DNA of 20,662 nucleotides, taken from positions 1 through 20,662 of the forward strand of contig CAYLXH010000024.1 in NCBI GenBank assembly GCA_964387535.1, written 5' to 3'. The DNA comes from Butyricicoccus_A sp964387535. Lineage in GTDB: Bacteria; Bacillota; Clostridia; Oscillospirales; Butyricicoccaceae. The notes beneath the pieces are model-generated. The model had not been told where the DNA came from. It saw only the letters and a list, made by a program, of their open reading frames with translations, and searched no databases. Position numbers and translations under genes: made by a program. This document shows, piece by piece, positions 14,391-20,662 of the stretch. The first letter of the stretch is position 1, and every line of letters starts with the position of its first letter.

Positions 14391-17300
14391 ATGAAACAAA
14401 GCGCAAGAAAGCTGATTGCGCTCTTGCTCGCAGGTGTCATTACGACGACCACATTTGTGCCGTCGGTATTGGCTGTTGATGACGAGAGCACAAAAGTGAA
14501 TTCGGCTGTTTCGACTGGTTCGTCAGCGACGAATGTCATTACATCCGAAGAAGCGGCAATGTATGCATCGCTAAGCGGTGAAACTGTCTCGGCAGAGCAG
14601 TCGACCGAGGTTGGCAATGCTATCATGAGCGGCTTGTTGAACGGCGAGACGAAGATTGACGTTTCGGAGTACAACGTGTCGGTCAGAAATGCCAATAAGG
14701 CAGCCGATCAGGTGCTGGAGGAGACCGGCACAACGGAATCGGTTGAGACCGAAGTCACGAAGGGTGACGACGGAAAAGCGGATACCGTAACGCTTGATGT
14801 ATCTCCGCTGACTGCGATGGTCATCGATGAGATGAACAACGGCGCGCTCAGCAAGGTGCCGGCATCGTCTGAGACGGAAACCGAGGGAACGATCCGTGTT
14901 GCTTCGGAAGGTGAAGACGTAGATACTGAGAATCCGGAAGAGCCTACAGATCCTACGGATCCGACGGATCCGACCGATCCAACAGATCCGACAGATCCTA
15001 CGGATCCAACTGATCCGACGGACCCGACCGATCCAACAGATCCGACAGATCCTACTGATCCGACGGACCCGACCGATCCAACAGATCCGACCGATCCAAC
15101 GGATCCAGAGGAGCCGACAGATCCGGAAGAGCCGGAGAAGATGAAGGGCTTGACCGAGGATGAAAAGGCCACGATTCTCCAGCTGTGGGAACAGTACCAG
15201 GCCAGCATCACGGGTGACAATGCGGAGTACTTTGGCGTTCAGGTTCCGTATATGACCACGCAGGACACCAACGAGAATCCGATTGGTTCCCTGCTGTCCA
15301 TCGCCAGAATCTTCTACGATGAGGATGGATATTATAAAAATAATTCAGAAACCGGCGAGAGAGAAGCCGCAACATTTGACGAGATCCAAGGTGCGATCCA
15401 GCTGTTTATCATGGGTAATCAGCTTGCGGTTAACATGTATGGCTCGGAACTGACAGCGGCCAGAGACGATGCGCTGTCGTGCATCAAGAGCGATATGTCC
15501 CCGGAGCAGCAGCTGCTGGCACTGAACGATTGGCTGGCGGATAAGTGCACCTTTAACATGGCGTACCTGATGGGAATTGAGGCGGAGGAGCCGACGACCA
15601 GTCAGGCGCAGCAGCAGGTTGCATATGCGCTGCAGCAGCAGTTCGTATCACAGGGAATGTCGGAAGAGGAAGCTCAGGGGACAGCTGCTTACTTGTCCGG
15701 TGAGATCATGGGCATGTGGGGCGGCAACCAGTTCGGTCTGCTGTGCGAGAGCCTGGGCAACACCGGTGTTTGTCTGGGTTACACCTATGCATACAACTAT
15801 CTGGTACAGAGCCTGTTCACGGATATCTACAAGAACGCAGACGGTTCCTGGAAGACGTACGAAGAGCTGAACTACAATGAGGACGGCGAGTACGATCCGA
15901 AGAGCACCGATGTTATGATTGATATGGTTCGTATCAATTTCCAGGCGAACGTCACGATGTACGGTGAGCCTCAGCCGGACTTTACCTCGGAGCACTACTG
16001 GAGTGCCGCGCAGGTAAATGGTGAGTGGTACTACATTGATACGACGTACAGCGATATCTGGATCGAGTGTATGAACCGAGATCGCGTGGAGACAGATGGC
16101 TATGTCAACCACCTGTACTTCCTGATTTCGGATGCCAGCACCCGCGAGATGTTTGAAGGAAATTATTCTGAGCTGAAAACGCTGTATGACAGCTCGAAGG
16201 ACTCCACGCTGAGTTCGGATACGACCTATGAGGACTCCTGGATTGCGTTTGCAAAGAGCAATATGACCGATGCCAACGGAACCTGGTTCTATGTCTATGA
16301 TTCGACGGATCTGCTGGAGCTGATGCGCAGCTTTGGCAACATGGACAGCAGCAGTGATATGAGCGATTTCGAAGGCATGGGTGGCCAGGAAGGTGCTGTC
16401 ATCAAGCTGGCTTCGCATGATGGCTCCAAGGATGATCATGTAGCGGATGCTGCCATTGATACCACTTATATCAACTTTGCGCCGAACCTCGAGGACGAGG
16501 ATGAGGACAATGACGAAGTAGACCGTGTCACCGTTCTGAATCCGACGACCGGTGAAATGGAGGACAATGAAGAGCTGACTGAGATGTACACCCTGCACAA
16601 GGAGTACATGTCCAAGTATCCGTCCGTCCAGATTTGCGGTGACTACGATGCTGACAACAGCCTGTTCTACTTCAATCTTGCTAACTGCATTTATACGTAT
16701 AATGTGAAGACCGGTGATGTCACCAAGGTGAAGGAATACAACGCCGTCGGTGCATCGCGCGATAAGACGATTGCCATGGTAGGCATGGCGCTGACCGCAG
16801 TGAATCCGGATTCGGAGGATGCTGTTTTGACGACAGAGAATCCGCCGGTTGCGGCAATGACCCTGAAGAACGGCAAGCTGGTCGTTTCGCTCGGAACCAA
16901 CTATGCCTACATCTCCAGCCCGGGCTGGCGTAACACCGATGATATTGAAGCGGGCAATGAGAATGGTCACTATGGCTACGAGTTCCAGGAGACTAACTAC
17001 AACCCGGATTATGTAGACTACGATGCCTATGGTTTTGGGGACATTGATCTGTCCGACTATGGCTATGAGGAAGAGATCAACGACAACCAGGAATTCATGT
17101 GGTCGGCAAATATCGTGGATACTGTCGCGATGAGCGATCTGAACGGTACTCACGAGTATGCCGAGGTTACGGTAGCTCCGACCTGCGGCCGTGACGGTTA
17201 CACGGAAAATCGCTGCACCAAGTGCGGTGCGATTGAGCCGGATTCCCGCGTTTATGAGGAAGGCTCTGCGCTGGATCATCACTACATCCAGTTTGATGAG

Positions 17301-18440
17301 AAATACTACACCAAGGACGACGACGGCAACTACAATGAGGGCACGGCATATGTCTGCACAATTTGCGGAGATTCCCAGGATGAGCTGCCGGAAGGCTATG
17401 AGGCGGGGCATGGTACGCCTGACGTTCACTTTAGCTGGGGAGAGGATTATACCTGCGAGAGTGCCATTAAGACCTGTGATTCCTGCTATGGCAAGGCACT
17501 GGATCTGCTGATTGCAAAGGATGGTTCGGATAATTTCACTGAGACCGCAGACAAGGTTGAGGTTACGTCTGCCAATGATGGCTGCGTTACCCTTTATACC
17601 GCAACGGCGACCTTTGGTGAGGACACCTACACAGATAACAAGGTTGATGGCGAGCACACAATGGTGAAGACCGACGAAGTACCGGCAACCTGCACAGAGG
17701 ATGGTACTAAGGAATATTATACCTGCTCAGAGTGCAACGGCAGATACCTGGATGAGAAGGGCGAGAACAAGGTCGAGACGGACGAAGATCTTGTGATCGA
17801 AAAGCTCGGCCATGACTTCACAGATGTCGCGGCTGTTCCGGCAACGACCGAGGCAGACGGCATCGCTGCTGGCAAGACCTGCAAGCGCTGTGACCACACG
17901 GAAGGCTTTGAGACGATTGCGAAGATTGCATCGGCTCAGACCACGAAGGAAGCATATGTTTACACCGGTGAGCACAAGCGCCCGACGGTCAAGGTATACG
18001 ACAGCGAGGGCAACCGCATTTCCTCAAAGAACTATGAGCTGGCTTATAAGAACGGCAGCAAGATCGTTGGTACGCATGATGTAGTTATCACATTCAATGG
18101 TGAGAACTATTCCGGTCAGATGACCGTCCATTATGACATCAACCCGGTAGCAACCAAGAATCTGAGACTGACGGCGGGCTCCAAGCGCTTTACGGCAAAA
18201 TGGGTCAAGAAGTCTCCGCAGGTAACCGGTTACCAGATTCAGTATTGCACCAGCAGCAAGTTCCCGAAGAGCACGAGAAAGAACAAGTGGATCTCGAGCT
18301 ACAAGACGACTTCTACGACGGTCAAGAGTCTGAAATCGAACAAGAAGTACTATGTTCGCGTTCGAACCTATAAGACGGTAGACGGTAAGAAGTATTATTC
18401 GAACTGGGCGAAGGTTAAGACTGTAACGACAAAGCGATAA
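14391..18440 (+). CDS. giant secreted protein with PTD-repeat linker and transglutaminase-like triad (paralogue 2)
   Basis: 1349 residues from ATG at 14391, set by AAAGGAAGG; the frame is open to 14286 but crosses the promoter. The signal peptide is MKQSARK, a hydrophobic core, and VLA near residue 28. After a 180-residue N-terminal domain comes a linker of eighteen PTD triplets (residues 185-238) and two PEE units. The transglutaminase-like core has Cys461 (GVCLGY), His535 (EHYW) and Asp550 (YYIDT). A beta-rich region ends in FMWSAN, then CxxC modules (about 931-1175), an Ig-like segment and a fibronectin-like domain (1251-1349). Domain order matches the 1185-residue protein throughout, but that one has no linker. 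Codon use is richer in AAG, CTG and C-ending codons than paralogue 1, which suggests stronger expression. No wall anchor is seen, and the substrate is unknown. Confidence 0.9.
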   Translation: MKQSARKLIALLLAGVITTTTFVPSVLAVDDESTKVNSAVSTGSSATNVITSEEAAMYASLSGETVSAEQSTEVGNAIMSGLLNGETKIDVSEYNVSVRNANKAADQVLEETGTTESVETEVTKGDDGKADTVTLDVSPLTAMVIDEMNNGALSKVPASSETETEGTIRVASEGEDVDTENPEEPTDPTDPTDPTDPTDPTDPTDPTDPTDPTDPTDPTDPTDPTDPTDPTDPTDPTDPEEPTDPEEPEKMKGLTEDEKATILQLWEQYQASITGDNAEYFGVQVPYMTTQDTNENPIGSLLSIARIFYDEDGYYKNNSETGEREAATFDEIQGAIQLFIMGNQLAVNMYGSELTAARDDALSCIKSDMSPEQQLLALNDWLADKCTFNMAYLMGIEAEEPTTSQAQQQVAYALQQQFVSQGMSEEEAQGTAAYLSGEIMGMWGGNQFGLLCESLGNTGVCLGYTYAYNYLVQSLFTDIYKNADGSWKTYEELNYNEDGEYDPKSTDVMIDMVRINFQANVTMYGEPQPDFTSEHYWSAAQVNGEWYYIDTTYSDIWIECMNRDRVETDGYVNHLYFLISDASTREMFEGNYSELKTLYDSSKDSTLSSDTTYEDSWIAFAKSNMTDANGTWFYVYDSTDLLELMRSFGNMDSSSDMSDFEGMGGQEGAVIKLASHDGSKDDHVADAAIDTTYINFAPNLEDEDEDNDEVDRVTVLNPTTGEMEDNEELTEMYTLHKEYMSKYPSVQICGDYDADNSLFYFNLANCIYTYNVKTGDVTKVKEYNAVGASRDKTIAMVGMALTAVNPDSEDAVLTTENPPVAAMTLKNGKLVVSLGTNYAYISSPGWRNTDDIEAGNENGHYGYEFQETNYNPDYVDYDAYGFGDIDLSDYGYEEEINDNQEFMWSANIVDTVAMSDLNGTHEYAEVTVAPTCGRDGYTENRCTKCGAIEPDSRVYEEGSALDHHYIQFDEKYYTKDDDGNYNEGTAYVCTICGDSQDELPEGYEAGHGTPDVHFSWGEDYTCESAIKTCDSCYGKALDLLIAKDGSDNFTETADKVEVTSANDGCVTLYTATATFGEDTYTDNKVDGEHTMVKTDEVPATCTEDGTKEYYTCSECNGRYLDEKGENKVETDEDLVIEKLGHDFTDVAAVPATTEADGIAAGKTCKRCDHTEGFETIAKIASAQTTKEAYVYTGEHKRPTVKVYDSEGNRISSKNYELAYKNGSKIVGTHDVVITFNGENYSGQMTVHYDINPVATKNLRLTAGSKRFTAKWVKKSPQVTGYQIQYCTSSKFPKSTRKNKWISSYKTTSTTVKSLKSNKKYYVRVRTYKTVDGKKYYSNWAKVKTVTTKR
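14943..15104 (+). repeat. 18 tandem 9-bp repeats coding Pro-Thr-Asp
   Basis: Eighteen consecutive in-frame PTD codon triplets, with synonymous variation at the third positions. A 45-base higher-order pattern is visible: units 3-7, 9-13 and the first three of 14-18 share the same order of synonymous variants. This implies expansion by unequal crossing-over or slippage of a five-unit block. Confidence 0.97.
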
Positions 18441-18458
18441 GACAATCAATACAGTTGT

Positions 18459-18496
18459 GGGTGTACCCGAAAACGGGTACACCCCTTCGTTTTTTG
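18459..18496 (+). terminator. intrinsic terminator after paralogue 2
   Basis: A perfect 11-bp stem (18459-18469 with 18474-18484) with an AAAA loop is followed by CTTCG and a T7 tract. Confidence 0.92.
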
Positions 18497-18502
18497 TTTT
18501 GG

Positions 18503-18531
18503 TTGCGAAACCCGACGCAATCCGATACAAT
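18503..18531 (+). promoter_or_regulatory. promoter of nuclease pair
   Basis: TTGCGA (18503-18508), 17 bases, TACAAT (18526-18531), followed at once by a strong AGGAGGGAGG ribosome site for the first gene. The short leader and strong boxes suggest active expression. Confidence 0.75.
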
Positions 18532-18554
18532 AGCAGAGAGAGGAGGGAGGAAAT

Positions 18555-18956
18555 ATGAACTTGATTGTATGTGTGGACGACCGCATGGGCATGGCATTCA
18601 ACAGACGACGGCAGAGCAAGGATCGTGAAGTAGTGAAGCGCATTCAGATGCATAGTCAAGGACAGCGCCTGTGGATGACGGCGTATTCGGCGGCGCAGTT
18701 TGACAACCGGGAAGGAATTTGTGTGTCGGAACACTTTTGGCAGGAAACCGGTCCCGATGACTGGTGTTTTGCTGAGACGATGGATCCGGCGCCGTATGAA
18801 ACGCAGATCAAACAGATTGTTCTATATCGATGGAACCGGCACTATCCCAGTGATGTCCACTGTACGATTCCACTGCAGCAATGGAGAAAGGTCACGATGA
18901 CAGAATTTCCCGGATTTTCTCATGAAATAATTACGGAGGAAGTATATCAACGATGA
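18555..18956 (+). CDS. 133-residue protein of unknown function, coupled to nuclease
   Basis: Starts MNLIVCVDDRMGMAFNRRRQSKD and ends EEVYQR. The acidic pair of an opening beta strand (VCVDD) and the RRRQSKDR segment look like conserved motifs. The family turns up in Clostridia next to secreted nucleases under vague names; I recall the label ribonuclease Z, but the metallo-hydrolase HxHxDH motif is absent, so I do not use it. No signal peptide or membrane segment is present, so it should be cytoplasmic. Its stop overlaps the ATG of the nuclease by 4 bases (ATGA), which indicates translational coupling. A role tied to the nuclease (assembly, regulation, or protection of the producer) is inference only. 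Confidence 0.85.
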   Translation: MNLIVCVDDRMGMAFNRRRQSKDREVVKRIQMHSQGQRLWMTAYSAAQFDNREGICVSEHFWQETGPDDWCFAETMDPAPYETQIKQIVLYRWNRHYPSDVHCTIPLQQWRKVTMTEFPGFSHEIITEEVYQR

Positions 18957-19843
18957 GGAACACGATAGTACGAAACACTGCTCTGCTGGTTGTATTCAGT
19001 TTCCTGCTGACGGCATGTAGCTCGGTAAGTGGACCACTGGAGCAGTACGCAGCGGATGGGACGTATACCCTGGGATCGGTTCCGGAATTTGTGGAAGATC
19101 CCTTTGTGGTGATCAATGACAATCAGCCAAATTTTACAGAAGAGGATATGACGACCGAGGCGTTTGAGGAATACAGTGACTTGGATTCCTTGGGCCGCTG
19201 TGGCGTGACGTATGCCAATGTCTGCGAGGAAACCATGCCGACCGAACGCCGTGGAGACATCAGTTCGATTCATCCATCTGGTTGGATACAGGCGCAGTAT
19301 GATTTTGTGGATGGAAAGTCATTGTACAACCGTTGTCACCTGATTGGGTTTCAGTTGACCGCAGAGAATGCAAACGAGAAGAATTTAATTACCGGGACGC
19401 GATATTTGAACACGGAGGGGATGCTGCCGTTTGAAAACATGGTTGCTGACTACGTGAAGGAAACCGGGAATCATGTACTCTACCGCGTGACACCGATCTA
19501 TGATGGGAAAAATTTAGTTGCCAGCGGCGTGGAGATGGAAGGATTTTCGGTAGAGGATGAGGGAGACGGCATTTGTTTTCACGTTTACTGCTATAATAAC
19601 CAGCCGGGCGTAGACATTGATTATGCCACAGGACAGAGCTGGCTGGCGCAAGAAGAACGTACTGATTCTTCGGATGACGAAACAGGGGAAACCTATGTTC
19701 TCAATACCAGCGGAAAGAAATTTCATCGACCGGATTGTTCCAGCGTTGCGCAGATGAAAGCATCAAACAAACAGGAATACACGGGAAGCCGCAGTGAATT
19801 GATCGAGCAAGGCTATCAACCGTGCGGCAATTGTAAACCATAG
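18953..19843 (+). CDS. secreted DNA/RNA non-specific endonuclease lipoprotein
   Basis: 296 residues. The N-terminus has a signal sequence with lipobox LTAC, so Cys22 is probably lipidated and the protein is anchored outside the membrane. The middle has NRCHLIGFQL with His129 as the likely general base (the DRGH-type position, here NRCH) and AENANEKNLITGTRYLN at 137-153 with candidate metal-binding Asn. This matches the Endonuclease_NS_2 branch of the beta-beta-alpha metal nucleases. An acidic linker (DSSDDETGET) leads to a C-terminal zinc-type module: FHRPDC (His258, Cys262) and CGNC (Cys291, Cys294). The start is the only ATG consistent with the signal peptide; its ribosome site GGAGG is about 12 bases away, so it relies on coupling to the gene upstream. 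Likely roles are DNA degradation for nutrients or uptake. Confidence 0.92.
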   Translation: MRNTIVRNTALLVVFSFLLTACSSVSGPLEQYAADGTYTLGSVPEFVEDPFVVINDNQPNFTEEDMTTEAFEEYSDLDSLGRCGVTYANVCEETMPTERRGDISSIHPSGWIQAQYDFVDGKSLYNRCHLIGFQLTAENANEKNLITGTRYLNTEGMLPFENMVADYVKETGNHVLYRVTPIYDGKNLVASGVEMEGFSVEDEGDGICFHVYCYNNQPGVDIDYATGQSWLAQEERTDSSDDETGETYVLNTSGKKFHRPDCSSVAQMKASNKQEYTGSRSELIEQGYQPCGNCKP

Positions 19844-19846
19844 AAA

Positions 19847-19885
19847 AAACGCTTCGGCGGATCTCTTTGATCCGCCGAAGCGTTT
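19847..19885. terminator. bidirectional terminator between nuclease and hydE
   Basis: A perfect 17-bp stem (19847-19863 with 19869-19885) has a 5-base TCTTT loop. A-rich on the plus-strand 5' side and TTTATC on the 3' side, it serves the convergent genes on both sides. Confidence 0.93.
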
Positions 19886-19895
19886 ATCATTGTTG

Positions 19896-20662
19896 TCATT
19901 CGTGTGGGTTCACGTTGCCGATATCTGTTACAATCCGATAGCCGGCAGAGCGCACGCGCTGTTCCAGGCAGCCGCGGCACTGGGCGGCTTCTTCTCCGGT
20001 ACAGATTTTGTTCTCATATAAGGAATAGAGCTCGCGCACTGAAACCGGAGACAGATTTGGCATGAGGACATTCGCGCCGGCTTTCAAACCGAGCTCTCGT
20101 CCCTGAGGATGAATGGTACCGAGTGCGGTGGTGGAGGGAAGCAAGACATAGGGGAACATCAGGCGAAGAATTGACAGGAGACGGAGAGTGAGCTGCATGC
20201 TGCCATTGGGCTGGTCAGCAAATGGCGTGTCAGCATGCGTCAAATAAGGACCGATGCCGATCATATCCGGCTGCAGCTGCTGCAAAAATCGAAGGTCGGC
20301 AATCAGGCAATCGGTCGTTTGACCGGGAGAGCCCACCATGATGCCGGCACCAACCTGATAGCCGATTTCTTTGAGAGTGAACAGACACTCTTTGCGATGT
20401 CCCAGAGACATGGATGCCGGGTGCAGTTGACGGTAATGGTCAGGCGTTGCGGTTTCGTGCCGAAGCAGATAGCGATTGGCTCCGGCGTCAAAATAAGCCT
20501 GATAGCTCTCCCGGCTTTTTTCCCCGATGGACAGTGTGATGGCACAGTCGGGAAAGAGGGAGCGGATCGCTGAAACAAGCGTACAAATGTCCTTATCGGT
20601 GTAGTAGGGATCTTCACCGCCCTGCAGGACAAAGGTGCGCAAACCAAGGCGATAGCCTTCTT
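19896..20662 (-). CDS. hydE: [FeFe]-hydrogenase maturase HydE, C-terminal part (partial)
   Basis: The frame runs off the window at 20662; about 255 residues are visible. HydE is a radical SAM enzyme that helps build the dithiolate-bridged diiron cofactor of [FeFe]-hydrogenase, together with HydF and HydG. Visible: VLQGGEDPYYTDKDI, EKSRESYQAYFDAGANRYLLRHETATPDHY, GIMVGSPGQTTDCL, ALGTIHPQGRELGLKAGANVLMPNLSP, the HydE-type sequence. The C-terminal set of Cys residues (near ICTGEEAAQCRGC) fits the second, non-essential cluster seen in some members. The radical SAM CxxxCxxC motif lies beyond the edge. The apparent TTG start near 20642 is internal (the codon is Leu). It implies fermentative hydrogen metabolism in the host. 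Confidence 0.93.
   Translation of the reverse strand, partial: EGYRLGLRTFVLQGGEDPYYTDKDICTLVSAIRSLFPDCAITLSIGEKSRESYQAYFDAGANRYLLRHETATPDHYRQLHPASMSLGHRKECLFTLKEIGYQVGAGIMVGSPGQTTDCLIADLRFLQQLQPDMIGIGPYLTHADTPFADQPNGSMQLTLRLLSILRLMFPYVLLPSTTALGTIHPQGRELGLKAGANVLMPNLSPVSVRELYSLYENKICTGEEAAQCRGCLEQRVRSAGYRIVTDIGNVNPHE

Noticed and set aside
14943..15104. CRISPR-like array
   Set aside because: Repeats are contiguous 9-bp codon triplets in frame with no spacers.
14708..15220. Minus-strand frame rich in Ser-Val-Gly repeats
   Set aside because: It is the complement of the PTD repeat array in the coding strand, with no start signals of its own.
15648..17657. 669-codon open frame on the minus strand
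   Set aside because: Shadow of the giant secreted protein gene caused by its codon bias; no ribosome site and no recognisable domain. The same applies to 10105-11712.
18555..18956. Naming the 133-residue protein ribonuclease Z
   Set aside because: The metallo-beta-lactamase HxHxDH motif is missing and the length is less than half that of RNase Z.

Overview
The window reads as chromosomal DNA of an anaerobic, low-to-mid GC Firmicute of class Clostridia, probably a gut commensal of the Oscillospiraceae/Butyricicoccus type. The lineage is inferred from consensus AGGAGG-type ribosome sites, sigma-A-like promoters, an adjacent gltX/glnS pair, an [FeFe]-hydrogenase maturase (HydE), and very large secreted proteins with CxxC modules and a C-terminal fibronectin-like domain. 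No rRNA, tRNA, CRISPR array, phage gene or insertion sequence was seen. About nine genes have a confident or probable family assignment, and the rest is intergenic DNA with clear punctuation.

Layout. (1) 1-2233: end of a glutamyl-tRNA synthetase, then glutaminyl-tRNA synthetase and a strong terminator. (2) 2234-4741, minus strand: recQ helicase, a 34-residue hydrophobic microprotein just downstream of it, and a zinc-ribbon microprotein that appears broken by a one-base frameshift. (3) 4742-5220: non-coding stretch with terminators and two interleaved inverted repeats that could mark a small RNA. (4) 5221-7908: NAD(P)-dependent malic enzyme and a MATE-family exporter, separated by a hairpin set against the exporter's ribosome site. 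(5) 7914-8378, minus strand: a cysteine-rich protein of unknown function, divergent from the next gene. (6) 8379-18496: two very large secreted paralogues (1185 and 1349 residues) with a transglutaminase-like Cys-His-Asp triad, CxxC modules and a fibronectin-like C-terminus, on either side of a divergent AMP-forming acyl-CoA synthetase-like enzyme. (7) 18503-19885: a promoter, a 133-residue unknown protein and, overlapping it by 4 bases, a secreted nuclease lipoprotein. (8) 19896-20662, minus strand: most of hydE, cut by the window edge.

Functionally the window mixes housekeeping (aminoacylation, DNA repair, pyruvate/malate metabolism, hydrogenase maturation) with an extracellular set: two giant exported proteins, a lipoprotein nuclease and an exporter. 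The parts most worth following are the duplicated secreted-protein locus with the embedded ligase, the translationally coupled nuclease pair, the interleaved inverted repeats near 4892-4959, and the two microproteins near 2280-2800.
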